Assembly: GCA_910577525.1 (NCBI GenBank)
Contig: CAJTLI010000019.1
Span: 1-45,725 of the forward strand
Length of the DNA: 45,725 nucleotides
Direction of reading: 5' to 3'
DNA from: an uncultured Oscillospiraceae bacterium
Lineage (GTDB): Bacteria > Bacillota > Clostridia > Oscillospirales > Oscillospiraceae
The notes beneath the pieces are model-generated. The model was not told the DNA's origin, made no database searches, and saw nothing but the letters and a program-made list of their open reading frames with translations. Positions 32,609-40,903 of this stretch are shown here, piece by piece. A program made the translations under genes and the position numbers. The first letter of the stretch is position 1. Each line of letters starts with the position of its first letter.

Positions 32609-32635
32609 TTAGCACTCGAAGCACAGGAGTGCTAA
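32609..32635 (+). promoter_or_regulatory. CIRCE operator (HrcA site)
   Basis: TTAGCACTC (32609-32617), 9-bp spacer, GAGTGCTAA (32627-32635), an exact CIRCE match. The palindrome extends outward to AGCGT/ACGCT, giving 14-bp arms. HrcA binding here should repress htpG until heat or protein stress. Confidence 0.95.
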
Positions 32636-32677
32636 ACGCTGTTTTTACAAAAATTAACATATACGAGGTGCGAAATC

Positions 32678-34597
32678 ATGGCAAAGAAGCAGTTCAAAGC
32701 GGAATCCAAGCGTCTGATGGACCTGATGATTAACTCCATCTACACCCACAAGGAGATTTTCCTCCGGGAGATCATCTCCAACGCCAGCGACGCCATCGAC
32801 AAGCTGGCCTATCTGTCCCTCACCGACGACACGGTGAAGGCCAGGCGGGAGGACCTGCGCATCCGGGTGATTCCGAACAAGGAGGCCCGGACGCTGACGG
32901 TGTCCGACAACGGCGTGGGCATGACGGCGGAGGAGCTGGAGCAGAACCTGGGCACCATCGCCAAAAGCGGCTCCCTCCAGTTCAAGCGGGACATGGGAGA
33001 GGACAAGGACGGCGCCGCGGACATCATCGGCCAGTTCGGCGTGGGCTTTTACTCCGCCTTCATGGTGTCCGACCAGGTGACGGTAATCACCCGCCGCCAC
33101 GGGGAGGACGCCGCCCACCAGTGGCAGTCCGCCGGGGCGGACGGCTATACCATCACCGAGTGCGAAAAGGAGGAGCCGGGCACCGACGTGATTATGCACC
33201 TCAAGCCCGACACCGAGGACGAGCACTACAGCGAGTATCTGGAAACCTCCCGCCTGCAAACCTTAATTAAGAAGTATTCCGACTATATCCGCCACCCCAT
33301 CCGCATGGAGGTGGAGGACTACCGCCAGAAGGAGAAGCCGGAGGACGCGGGGGACGACTACAAGCCCGAGTGGGAGACAGTGGTGGAGGAGAAGACCGTC
33401 AACTCCATGGTTCCCCTGTGGCAGCGGCCCCGCTCCAAGGTGGAGCAGGAGGAGTATGACCGTTTCTACCAGGAGAAGTTCGGCGACTGGCAGGCCCCCC
33501 TGGCCACCATCACCACCTCCTCCGAGGGCACCGTCACCTTCAAGGCCCTGCTGTTCGTCCCCTCCGCCACCCCCTACGACTTCTACACCCGGGAGTATGA
33601 GAAGGGCCTCCAGCTCTACTCCTCCGGGGTGCTCATCATGGACAAGTGCGCCGACCTGCTGCCCGACTGCTTCCGCTTTGTCAAGGGCGTGGTGGACTCC
33701 CCCGACTTCTCCCTGAACATCTCCAGAGAAATGCTCCAGCACGACCGCCAGCTCAAGATCATCGCCTCGGCGCTGGAGAAGAAGATCAAAAACGAGCTGG
33801 TCAAGCTGATGAAGGACGACCGGGAGAAGTACGAAAAGTTCTGGTCCGCCTTCGGCCGCCAGCTCAAGTACAGCGTGGTGGACAACTACGGCGCGAAAAA
33901 GGAGCTCCTCCAGGACCTGCTGCTGTTCACCACCTCCAAGGAGGGTAGGCTGGCCTCTCTGTCCGAATATGTGGAGCGCATGGGAGAGGGCCAGGAGTTC
34001 ATCTACTACGTCTGCGCGGACACCAAGGAGCAGGCCACCCGCCTGCCTCAGGTGGAGCGGGTCGCCGACAAGGGCTGGGAGATTCTCTACCTCACCGAGG
34101 AGGCGGACGAGTTCGTCATGAACGCCCTGGCCGAGGTGTCGGGCAAGAAGCTGAAATCCGTCTCCGACCCGGACGCCCTGCCCGAGACCGACGAGGAGAA
34201 GGCGGAGCAGGAGAAGCAGGCGGAGGAGAGCAAGCCGGTGCTGGACTTCGTGAAGGAGACCCTGGGAGACCGGATCAAGGAGGCCCGGGTGTCCAAGATC
34301 CTGAAGACCGCCCCGGTGTGCATGACGGCGGACGGCCCCATGTCCCTGGAGATGGAGAAGTATTTCGCCAAGATGGAGGGCGCGTCCCCCATGGGCCCCA
34401 TGAAGGCGGAACGGATTCTGGAGCTGAACCCCGCCTCCGCCCCCTTCGCGGCGCTGAAAGCGGCGCTGGACGGGGAGGACAAGGAGAAAGCCGCCAAATA
34501 TGTGGAGGTGCTGTACCACCAGGCCCTGCTCATCGCGGGCCTGCCCATCGAGGACCCCGCCGCCTATACGGAGCTGGTCTGCTCTCTGATGCGGTAA
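32678..34597 (+). CDS. htpG: Chaperone protein HtpG (bacterial Hsp90)
   Basis: A 639-residue cytoplasmic ATP-dependent chaperone that remodels client proteins with the DnaK system. The GHKL ATPase domain (1-220) includes REIISNASDAIDKL near 28, DNGVGMTAEEL near 81 and GQFGVGFYSAFMVSD near 115; the middle domain has LPDCFRFVKGVVDSPDFSLN near 328 followed by ISREMLQ; the C-terminal dimerisation domain includes FAKMEG and the ending lacks any MEEVD motif, as usual in bacteria. ACGAGGTG upstream sets the ATG. It is monocistronic, with a CIRCE element at the transcript start and a strong terminator. Confidence 0.97.
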   Translation: MAKKQFKAESKRLMDLMINSIYTHKEIFLREIISNASDAIDKLAYLSLTDDTVKARREDLRIRVIPNKEARTLTVSDNGVGMTAEELEQNLGTIAKSGSLQFKRDMGEDKDGAADIIGQFGVGFYSAFMVSDQVTVITRRHGEDAAHQWQSAGADGYTITECEKEEPGTDVIMHLKPDTEDEHYSEYLETSRLQTLIKKYSDYIRHPIRMEVEDYRQKEKPEDAGDDYKPEWETVVEEKTVNSMVPLWQRPRSKVEQEEYDRFYQEKFGDWQAPLATITTSSEGTVTFKALLFVPSATPYDFYTREYEKGLQLYSSGVLIMDKCADLLPDCFRFVKGVVDSPDFSLNISREMLQHDRQLKIIASALEKKIKNELVKLMKDDREKYEKFWSAFGRQLKYSVVDNYGAKKELLQDLLLFTTSKEGRLASLSEYVERMGEGQEFIYYVCADTKEQATRLPQVERVADKGWEILYLTEEADEFVMNALAEVSGKKLKSVSDPDALPETDEEKAEQEKQAEESKPVLDFVKETLGDRIKEARVSKILKTAPVCMTADGPMSLEMEKYFAKMEGASPMGPMKAERILELNPASAPFAALKAALDGEDKEKAAKYVEVLYHQALLIAGLPIEDPAAYTELVCSLMR

Positions 34598-34603
34598 TTG
34601 ATG

Positions 34604-34636
34604 GAAAAATCCCCGCCAACCGGCGGGGATTTTTCT
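34604..34636 (+). terminator. Terminator of htpG
   Basis: AAAAATCCCCGCC paired with GGCGGGGATTTTT around AACC. From 34637 to 34806 I see no gene, promoter or convincing repeat. Confidence 0.92.
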
Positions 34637-34821
34637 GTTTGCGCTGTCTCGGGCCGCTTTCCAAGCGGAGCAGGCGGCGTCAAGGCCATCCGAATTCAGC
34701 GCCTGGGCCAGACCGCCTCGCGTGGTGAAAATCCCTCGCCGCTGGGCGCATTGCCAAGGCTCGGACGGCGCCTAGGGAAGATAGCAAGCCAGAACAAAAT
34801 CTGTCAAGGGAGGATATGGAA

Positions 34822-34955
34822 ATGATGCTGACGCAAAAACGGCTGGTGATTCTGTTTATCATTGCTGTGCCGCCTTTGTGCTGGGGCGGCTGGCGGTGCG
34901 GGCCGTCATGAACCTGCTCATCGGCGGGTCGCTGTTTGGGGGGAACTTCTTATGA
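34822..34955 (+). pseudogene. Small membrane-peptide gene with a frameshift
   Basis: ATG 34822 behind GGGAGG opens MMLTQKRLVILFIIA in one frame, which then degenerates to a stop near 34910; the other frame continues AAFVLGRLAVRAVMNLLIGG and ends NFL at TGA 34953-34955, overlapping the next gene's ATG (ATGA). Joining them by a single-base change near 34866 gives a plausible protein of about 43 residues with one hydrophobic segment. I do not recognise it. It could be a true frameshift, a sequencing error or chance. Confidence 0.45.
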
Positions 34956-35941
34956 GCAAAACTGTGAGAGAAAAGAGGGTGAGGGCGGTGCCAATCTGGA
35001 TGGGTATCCTTGTTTTCATTCTGGCCTTTGGGGCCGGGGCTGCCTCAAAATTTATGATCCAGCCCTCGTGGGCAAAGGAATACAGCGTCGCGTGGAGCGA
35101 CGAATTGGGGACGCGCATGGCCGACCTGCCCTACGGGGACGGGGAGGCCAACAAGTTCGACCTGTATCTGCCCGCCGGCAACGGGAAGGAAAACTACGGT
35201 TTGGTGATCTACCTCCACGCCGGGGGCTTTACCTCCGGGGACAAGAGCGGGGATGTGGAGATGCTCTCCTGGCTGTGCCAAAAAGGCTATGTGGCGGCGG
35301 GTATTAACTACACCTTGCGGAGCGAGGCCCACCCGGAGGCCAGCGTGCTGACCCAGTCCAACGAGATCAGGGACGCCATCCCCAAGGTGATTGAGGCGGC
35401 GGAAAAAGAGGGCTACCACATCGACAGCATGGGCATCGCCGGCGGTTCGGCGGGACACGCCCTGGCCATGATCTACGCCTATCGGGATGCCAGTCAAGCG
35501 CCGGTTCCCGTGAAAATGACCTTCGGCGCGGTGGGGCCGTCCTGTTTCCACCGGGAGGACTGGGACAACTACGGCTTTGACCGGGAGACGGAGGAGAGCT
35601 ATCAGGGGGCGGCGGGCATTTTCAGCGCCATGCTGGGCGAGATGCTTTCCGTGGAGGAAATCAAGGACGGCTCCTATCTGGAGAAAATGCACCCCATTTC
35701 CGCCGCCGAGTGGATTACAGCCGAGGCCCCGCCCACCGTGGTGGCCTATGGGACTTATGACCGGGTGCAGCCTTTCAAGGCGTCCCTGCGGCTGAAGGCG
35801 GCGCTGGAGGAAAACGGTGTGGACTTCCAGTATTTTGAGATGCCCCACTCCGGCCACGGATTGCAGAACGACCACGCGCTCTACAAGCAGTGGATGGAGG
35901 CGGTGGAGGAGTATCTGGACAAGTATATGCCGGTGAAATGA
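34952..35941 (+). CDS. Membrane-anchored alpha/beta hydrolase (esterase/lipase-like)
   Basis: A 329-residue protein with one N-terminal transmembrane helix (about 14-34) and an outer catalytic domain. YLHAGGFTSGDKSGD near 90 is the HGGG-type oxyanion loop, MGIAGGSAGHALAMI near 160 carries the nucleophile Ser (GGSAG), GTYDRVQP near 271 the Asp and MPHSGHGLQND near 302 the His. This is the pattern of BD-FAE/hormone-sensitive-lipase-like carboxylesterases; the substrate is unknown. ATG 34952 follows GGGGGGAA and overlaps the stop of the small frameshifted gene. A second hydrolase gene of a different subfamily begins 15 bp downstream. Confidence 0.88.
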   Translation: MSKTVREKRVRAVPIWMGILVFILAFGAGAASKFMIQPSWAKEYSVAWSDELGTRMADLPYGDGEANKFDLYLPAGNGKENYGLVIYLHAGGFTSGDKSGDVEMLSWLCQKGYVAAGINYTLRSEAHPEASVLTQSNEIRDAIPKVIEAAEKEGYHIDSMGIAGGSAGHALAMIYAYRDASQAPVPVKMTFGAVGPSCFHREDWDNYGFDRETEESYQGAAGIFSAMLGEMLSVEEIKDGSYLEKMHPISAAEWITAEAPPTVVAYGTYDRVQPFKASLRLKAALEENGVDFQYFEMPHSGHGLQNDHALYKQWMEAVEEYLDKYMPVK

Positions 35942-35955
35942 GGTTTTGAGATACG

Positions 35956-36879
35956 ATGAGGCTGGTATTAAAAATCCTGAAAATTGTGGGGATCATTCTC
36001 CTGATTCTGATCGTGCTGGTCGCGGCGCTTCTGTTCTGGCTGTCCACGCGGCCCTTCGTACCGGACAACTACACCAAAACGGTGGCAACCGGCGGGGAAT
36101 TGGAGGCGAAATTCCTGGCCATGGGGAAACACGAGGTGAAGTACACCGAGGCGGAGGCCCCGGGGGATTGGAAAAAGTTTGAGGCGTACTATCCCGCCGG
36201 GCTGGAGGAGGGCGCGGATACATACCCGGTGGTGGTGTTCGCCAACGGCACCGGAGTGTACGCGTCAAAATACAAGGCGCTGTTCAAGCACCTGGCCTCC
36301 TGGGGCTTCATTGTGCTGGGCAACGAGGACCCAAGCACCTGCACCGGGGCCTCCGCCGAGGCCACCCTGGCCTGGCTGCTGGAGCAGAACAGCGACCCGG
36401 ACAGTATCTTTTATCAAAAGGCAGACACGGAACACATTGGGATTTCCGGCCACTCCCAGGGTGGAGTCGCCGTATTCAACGCCGTCAGCGAACAGCCCCA
36501 CGGCGGGATGTACGCCTGCGCCGTCAGTCTGTCCCCCACCCAGCTGGACGTGGCTGCCGCAATCGGGCTGAACTACGACCCCGGCAAGATGTCCGTCCCC
36601 ACCCTGATCCTGGCCGCGCCGGAGAACGACGTAATCACCCCGGAGGGGGTGAAGATACTGTCCGACGCCATTCCATCGGGGACAGTTACAGCCCTCCGCC
36701 CCGGCATGGACCACGGAAAAATGCTGTATTCAGCGGACGGCTACGTCACCGCCTGGTTCCTGTGGCAGCTCCAGGGGGATCAGGAGGCGGCCAAGGCGTT
36801 TATCGGGGAGAATCCGGAAATTCTGAGCAACGCCCTGTATCAGGACGTGAAGATAAATCTGGAAGGAACAGGGGGCTGA
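35956..36879 (+). CDS. Membrane-anchored alpha/beta hydrolase, chlorophyllase/cutinase-like
   Basis: A 307-residue protein with an N-terminal hydrophobic helix (about 9-30) and an outer alpha/beta hydrolase domain. VVVFANGTGVYASKY near 95 is the oxyanion region, HIGISGHSQGGVAVFNA near 157 the nucleophile elbow (GHSQG), APENDVITPEG near 217 the Asp and RPGMDHGKML near 247 the His. The GHSQGG and dienelactone-like layout resemble PET-hydrolase/chlorophyllase relatives. It shares only the fold with the preceding hydrolase. Both genes probably form one transcript; a hairpin follows at 36953-36981. Confidence 0.88.
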   Translation: MRLVLKILKIVGIILLILIVLVAALLFWLSTRPFVPDNYTKTVATGGELEAKFLAMGKHEVKYTEAEAPGDWKKFEAYYPAGLEEGADTYPVVVFANGTGVYASKYKALFKHLASWGFIVLGNEDPSTCTGASAEATLAWLLEQNSDPDSIFYQKADTEHIGISGHSQGGVAVFNAVSEQPHGGMYACAVSLSPTQLDVAAAIGLNYDPGKMSVPTLILAAPENDVITPEGVKILSDAIPSGTVTALRPGMDHGKMLYSADGYVTAWFLWQLQGDQEAAKAFIGENPEILSNALYQDVKINLEGTGG

Positions 36880-36891
36880 ACACACGGCGGC

Positions 36892-36985
36892 CCCGTCCGG
36901 CAGGACGGGCGTGTGGAAGAGCCGCGGCAAAATTGAACGACCAAGCTTTCAGCTCCCGCCGGGGTCCGCCCCCGGCGGGAGTTCT
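36892..36985 (+). terminator. Two hairpins after the hydrolase pair
   Basis: CCCGTCC-GGCA-GGACGGG near 36892-36909, and the stronger CTCCCGCCGGGG paired with CCCCGGCGGGAG (36953-36981), then TTCTCTCT. Confidence 0.75.
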
Positions 36986-37043
36986 CTCTCCGCCCCGTCC
37001 GGCGCTTCCGCAGTCCCGCCCGGACGTTTTTACGTTTTCCCCC

Positions 37044-37072
37044 TTTACGTCCTCAAAACGATGTGATATAAT
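37044..37072 (+). promoter_or_regulatory. Promoter of the DUF1836 gene
   Basis: TTTACG (37044-37049), 17-bp spacer, TATAAT (37067-37072). Confidence 0.72.
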
Positions 37073-37121
37073 TCCACACATCAGATTGCAACACAGCCTT
37101 ACGGATTGGAGGAGTTTCCCC

Positions 37122-37655
37122 ATGGAGGAGCTGGCAGAGCTCAAGGAGCAGCTGGCCCGGCGACGGCCCGACGGCTGGGACGGCCTGCCCGACATCCCGT
37201 TGTATATGGATCAGGTGGTGGGCTACCTGTCCCGGCAGATGATTCCCACCGGCGACAGCGACACCCTCACCTCCGCCATGATTAACAACTATATCAAGGA
37301 CGGCCTGGTGGAGCGGGCCAACGGCAAAAAGTACGGCCAGGAGCACCTGGCCTATCTCACCGCCATCAGCGCGCTGAAGCAGGTGCTGAGCGTGCGGGAG
37401 ATGAAGGTGCTCACCACCGTGGGCCGGGAGATGCGGGCCCCGGAGCGGCAGTACGAGTACTTCTGCCAGTACCTGGACCAGGCCATGGCGGACGCGGCGG
37501 AACGGGTGGACGAGAACACCACGGACCGCGACCTGCCCAAGCTGGCGCTGGACCTGGCCCTGCGCAGCTATGCCTACGGTCTGGCCTGCCACCGGGCCCT
37601 GGCCATTCTGGCCCAGCGCACCGGCCATGAGGACCTGCTGAAGAAACGGAAATGA
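37122..37655 (+). CDS. DUF1836 domain protein, probable MerR-like regulator
   Basis: A 177-residue cytoplasmic protein. The N-terminal part has a MerR-like winged-helix feature: IPLYMDQVVGYLSRQM, then LTSAMINNYIKDGLVERANGKKY (residues about 50-72), followed by a helical domain. DUF1836 proteins are common in Clostridia and Lactobacillales and have no established role; DNA binding is inferred from the fold. GGAGGAG eight bases upstream sets the ATG, and a longer in-frame reading to 36762 is rejected because it would start inside the previous gene. It is 61 bp upstream of degV and probably co-transcribed. Confidence 0.85.
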   Translation: MEELAELKEQLARRRPDGWDGLPDIPLYMDQVVGYLSRQMIPTGDSDTLTSAMINNYIKDGLVERANGKKYGQEHLAYLTAISALKQVLSVREMKVLTTVGREMRAPERQYEYFCQYLDQAMADAAERVDENTTDRDLPKLALDLALRSYAYGLACHRALAILAQRTGHEDLLKKRK

Positions 37656-37716
37656 TCTCCGGCCCAAACCGCCGGTCTCATGATACCCACATCTAAGATT
37701 TGGAGGTACGATTACC

Positions 37717-38589
37717 ATGAACGACTACTTGATTATCACCGATTCGTCCTGCGACCTGCCCGACAGCCTGGTTCAGGAGCTGGAGCTCACCGTGCTCCCC
37801 CTGGCCTTCATCATGGACGGCAGGACCTATCGGAATTGGCCGGATAACCGGGAGATGTCCCCCGGCGAGTTCTACAACAAACAGCGGGAGGGCCTCATGG
37901 CCACCACCAACGCCGTCAATGTGGGCGAGGCGTCCGACGCCATGGAGGCTGTGCTGAAGCAGGACAAGGACGTGCTGGTGCTGGGCTTCTCCTCCGGGCT
38001 GTCCACCACCTATAACTCCTTCAAGATCGCCGCGGACGAGCTGGCGGAGAAATATCCCAGCCGCAGAATTTACACGGTGGACACCCTGTGCGCCTCTCTG
38101 GGCCAGGGCATGTTTGTCTACCAGGCGGCCAAGCTGCGCCGGGAGGGCAAGTCCCTGGAGGAGGTCCGGGACTGGGCCGAGGCCAACAAGCTGCGCCAGT
38201 GCCACTGGTTCACCGTCAACGACCTGTTTTTCCTCAAAAAGGGCGGGCGGGTGTCCGCCGCCACCGCCGTGGTGGGCACCATGCTCCAGATCAAGCCGGT
38301 GCTCCATGTGGACGACGAGGGCCACCTCATCAACGTGGCCAAGGCCCGGGGCCGCAAGGCGTCCCTCACCGCCCTGGTGGACAAGGTGGGGGAGCTGGCC
38401 GAGGACCCCGCCGGTCAGACCATGTTCATCAGCAACAGCGACTGCGCCGAGGACGCCCAGTATGTGGCGGACGAGATCAAAAAGCGCTACGGCACCAAGG
38501 AGATTATTATCAACTCCATCGGGCCGGTGATCGGGGCCCACACCGGGCCGGGCTGCGTGGCCCTGTTCTTCATGGGAAAGCACCGGTAA
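37717..38589 (+). CDS. DegV-family fatty-acid-binding protein
   Basis: A 290-residue cytoplasmic protein. ITDSSCDLPDSL at residues 7-18, then NAVNVGEASDAM near 67, GFSSGLSTTYNSFKIA near 95 and LFFLKKGGRVSAATAVVGTML near 172 are the family signatures. DegV/FakB proteins bind a single fatty acid and present it to the kinase FakA; the FakA gene is not in the window. GGAGG sets the ATG. Length is typical (280-290). A strong terminator follows. Confidence 0.94.
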   Translation: MNDYLIITDSSCDLPDSLVQELELTVLPLAFIMDGRTYRNWPDNREMSPGEFYNKQREGLMATTNAVNVGEASDAMEAVLKQDKDVLVLGFSSGLSTTYNSFKIAADELAEKYPSRRIYTVDTLCASLGQGMFVYQAAKLRREGKSLEEVRDWAEANKLRQCHWFTVNDLFFLKKGGRVSAATAVVGTMLQIKPVLHVDDEGHLINVAKARGRKASLTALVDKVGELAEDPAGQTMFISNSDCAEDAQYVADEIKKRYGTKEIIINSIGPVIGAHTGPGCVALFFMGKHR

Positions 38590-38645
38590 CTTCCCCGCCT
38601 GGGTGTCAGACCGTTCGGTTCCCGGCTTCTATACCCGCATTGACG

Positions 38646-38680
38646 GCCGCTTCCCGTTGGGAGGCGGCTGGTTTTTATTT
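38646..38680 (+). terminator. Terminator of degV
   Basis: GCCGCTTCCC paired with GGGAGGCGGC (one G-T pair) around GTT, then GGTTTTTATTT. Confidence 0.85.
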
Positions 38681-38704
38681 CCCCAAATTTTTTGCGCGTC
38701 CCCC

Positions 38705-38752
38705 TTGACAACCGTGTATCTGCCATGTATACTGTGTATATCGTATATATAC
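38705..38752 (+). promoter_or_regulatory. Promoter and AT-rich operator of the gntR-ABC operon
   Basis: TTGACA (38705-38710), 17-bp spacer, TATACT (38728-38733). The run from 38725 to 38752 is an imperfect palindromic series of GTATA/TATAC units, a likely YtrA-type GntR operator covering the -10 and start site. Confidence 0.78.
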
Positions 38753-38796
38753 AAAATACCGGGGCCGCTGACGAGCGGTCCCTCGCGAGGTGCACC

Positions 38797-39171
38797 ATGG
38801 ATATCATCATCAGCAATTCCTCCGGCGTGCCGATCTATGAGCAGATCGTCCGCCAGCTGAAAGGGCTCATCCTTTCCGGCGCGCTCCCCGAGGGCGAGGC
38901 CCTGCCCTCCATGCGCCTGCTGGCCCGGGATCTGCGCATTTCCGTCATCACCACCAAACGGGCCTACGAAGAATTGGAGCGGGACGGCTTCCTCACCACC
39001 GTCCCCGGCAAGGGCTGCTTTGTGGCCGCTCAGAACCGGGAGACCCGGCGGGAGGCCGTGCTGTGCCAGGTCGAGGAGCATCTGTCCCAGGCGGTGGACA
39101 CGGCAAAAGCCGGGGCCGTGGGCCTGGACGAACTCACCGAAATGCTCAACACATTGTATAATGAGGAATGA
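38797..39171 (+). CDS. GntR-family regulator, YtrA subfamily
   Basis: A 124-residue repressor. The winged-helix domain fills most of it: PIYEQIVRQLKGLILSGALP, then LPSMRLLARDLRISVITTKRAYEELERDG and the wing GKGCFVAAQ. The short C-terminus (about 45 residues) is the YtrA-type dimerisation module, lacking a ligand-binding domain. ATG 38797 is supported by GCGAGGTG and by the fold; an upstream in-frame start at 38692 lies before the promoter. It heads an operon with an ABC ATPase and a permease, the arrangement of ytrABC, which responds to cell-wall-active compounds in Bacillus. Confidence 0.93.
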   Translation: MDIIISNSSGVPIYEQIVRQLKGLILSGALPEGEALPSMRLLARDLRISVITTKRAYEELERDGFLTTVPGKGCFVAAQNRETRREAVLCQVEEHLSQAVDTAKAGAVGLDELTEMLNTLYNEE

Positions 39172-39174
39172 CTT

Positions 39175-40023
39175 ATGACAAATTGTATTGAGATCAAGGG
39201 TCTTGTCAAAAAATACAAGACCTTCACCCTGGGGCCCATCGACCTCAAGGTCCCCGGCGGCTCCATCATGGGCCTGATCGGGGAGAACGGGGCGGGCAAG
39301 ACCACCCTGATCAAGTCCATGCTGGGCATCGTCAAGCCCACCGCCGGAACGGCCGTCCTGCTGGGCGCCGATCCGGACCGCGCCAAAGAGGATATCGGCA
39401 TGGTGCTGGACGACTGCTTTTTCTCCGAGTACCTGCGGGTGCGGGACGTGGAGACGGTGCTGTGCCGGGTGTTCAAGACCTGGGACAAGGGGCTGTACCG
39501 GGACTATCTGGATAAGTTCGGCCTGTCTGGGGCGAAAAACATCAAGGAGCTGTCCCGGGGGATGCGGATGAAGCTGTCCCTGGCGGCGGCCCTGGCCCAC
39601 CGGCCCCGGCTGCTGCTGCTGGACGAGGCCACGGCAGGGCTGGACCCAGTGGTCCGGGACGAGATCCTGGACGAATTTTTGGCCTTCGTGTCCGACGAGG
39701 ACCACGCCATCCTGATCTCCAGCCACATCACCTCCGACCTGGAAAAGGTGGCGGACTACATCGCCTACCTCCACCAAGGAAAGCTGCTGCTGTGCGACGA
39801 GAAGGACCGCCTGCTGGAGAGCTATGGGCGGCTGGTGTGCGCCCGGGAGGAGCTGGAACAGGTGGACCAGGGCTATGTGGTGGCCACCCGGAAGAGCCAA
39901 TATTCCACCGAGGCGCTGATCCGGCACAAGAACGACTTTAAGCGCACCTATCCCCGCCTGACGGTGGAGCCGGTGACGCTGGACGAATTGATGGTATTCG
40001 TGGTAAAGGGGGAGAAAGCATGA
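39175..40023 (+). CDS. ABC transporter ATPase (YtrB/BcrA-like)
   Basis: A 282-residue ABC ATPase. Walker A GENGAGKTT near residue 40, signature LSRGMRMKLSLAAAL near 126, Walker B LLLLDEATAGLDPVVRDE near 145 and the H-loop ISSHITSDLEKVADY near 182; the last 60 residues form the C-terminal domain typical of BcrA/YtrB exporters. It starts 4 bp after gntR and overlaps the permease by 4 bp (ATGA). Probably an exporter or resistance ATPase induced through the GntR regulator; substrate unknown. Confidence 0.93.
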   Translation: MTNCIEIKGLVKKYKTFTLGPIDLKVPGGSIMGLIGENGAGKTTLIKSMLGIVKPTAGTAVLLGADPDRAKEDIGMVLDDCFFSEYLRVRDVETVLCRVFKTWDKGLYRDYLDKFGLSGAKNIKELSRGMRMKLSLAAALAHRPRLLLLDEATAGLDPVVRDEILDEFLAFVSDEDHAILISSHITSDLEKVADYIAYLHQGKLLLCDEKDRLLESYGRLVCAREELEQVDQGYVVATRKSQYSTEALIRHKNDFKRTYPRLTVEPVTLDELMVFVVKGEKA

Positions 40024-40676
40024 CCGGGCTGATTTTGAAGGATCTTCTCATCCTGCGCAAGACTCTGCGCTCCTACCTGTTTATGCTGATAGTATACGTG
40101 GGCATCGCTTTTACCGGGGTGTGGTCGGCGGACATCATCGGCGTGCTGCTGGTCGTCATGGTCGTGATGCTTCCCATGAATGTGTTTGCCTACGACAAGC
40201 AGGCCAAGTGGGACACCTACGGCCTGGCCCTGCCGGTGGGCCGCACGAAAACGGTAGCCGCCCGGTATCTCTGCGTCCTGCTGCTGTGCCTGCTCAGCGT
40301 GGGTCTGACGGCCATTCTCGGCGTGATGCTGTATGCCGCCGGACGGGTGGAGGAGCCTGTGGAATTTCTGGTGAGCTGTTCGGTGATGGGCCTGATGTCC
40401 GTACTGGTAAACGCCATCATGCTGCCCTTCCTGTACAAATTCGGCCCGGAGCGGGCCCGGATGATGTTCTTCGGCATCATGGGCGGGATCGTTCTGCTGG
40501 TCGTCGCGGCCCTGTTTCCCCTGGGCGGGCTGGAATGGCTCAAATCCCTGGAGCTTGCCGAGCCCACCCCGGCGCAGGCCGCCGCCATTCCCGCGGTCGC
40601 GGCGGTGGCGGGGCTGGCCCTGCTGGCGGTATCCTTCCTGCTGTCACGGCACTTCTACGGGAGCAAAGACGTGTGA
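40020..40676 (+). CDS. ABC-2 type permease subunit
   Basis: A 218-residue integral membrane protein with six predicted helices (near 15-35, 36-58, 80-102, 110-135, 142-162 and 185-208). It resembles the ABC2_membrane_5 group, common partners of YtrA-type regulators. It is the last gene of the gntR-ABC operon and forms the membrane channel with the preceding ATPase. A dispersed repeat starts immediately after the TGA, and no hairpin terminator is evident before it. Confidence 0.87.
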   Translation: MTGLILKDLLILRKTLRSYLFMLIVYVGIAFTGVWSADIIGVLLVVMVVMLPMNVFAYDKQAKWDTYGLALPVGRTKTVAARYLCVLLLCLLSVGLTAILGVMLYAAGRVEEPVEFLVSCSVMGLMSVLVNAIMLPFLYKFGPERARMMFFGIMGGIVLLVVAALFPLGGLEWLKSLELAEPTPAQAAAIPAVAAVAGLALLAVSFLLSRHFYGSKDV

Positions 40677-40817
40677 CAAGAAGCGCGGAAAAGCGGACAG
40701 CGAGGACGCTTGGAACGAAGCGAGGGCAAAAGCCCAAGGCCCTCGCAGAGGGACTGGGTTTTGCCTGAGCCGCAGCGAAGCCGCGCGTTGCGAGCAGGCG
40801 CAGCGCGGCAAGAAGCG
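40677..40817 (+). repeat. Dispersed repeat module R, copy 4, opposite orientation
   Basis: The same element as 4669-4800, 30748-30880 and 32295-32432, but with its reading-frame strand on plus: AAGAAGCGCGGA...GCTTGGAACGAAGCGAGG...AAAGCCCA. CAAGAAGCG occurs at both ends (40677-40685 and 40809-40817). The open frame KKRGKADSEDAWNEARAKAQ runs through and is offset by one base from the permease frame. Confidence 0.78.
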
Positions 40818-40835
40818 GACGCGCTCCAATTCCCC

Positions 40836-40864
40836 TTGCAATTTCCTCCGAAACCATATATAAT
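40836..40864 (+). promoter_or_regulatory. Promoter of the L,D-transpeptidase gene
   Basis: TTGCAA (40836-40841), 17-bp spacer, TATAAT (40859-40864). Confidence 0.85.
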
Positions 40865-40903
40865 GGACGGCAGTACACAAGATATGGTAGGAGGTATCCC
40901 CAG

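Noticed and set aside
34637..34806. Fifth copy of module R downstream of htpG
   Set aside because: GC-rich with similar short words, but I could not align any block longer than about 10 bp in either orientation.
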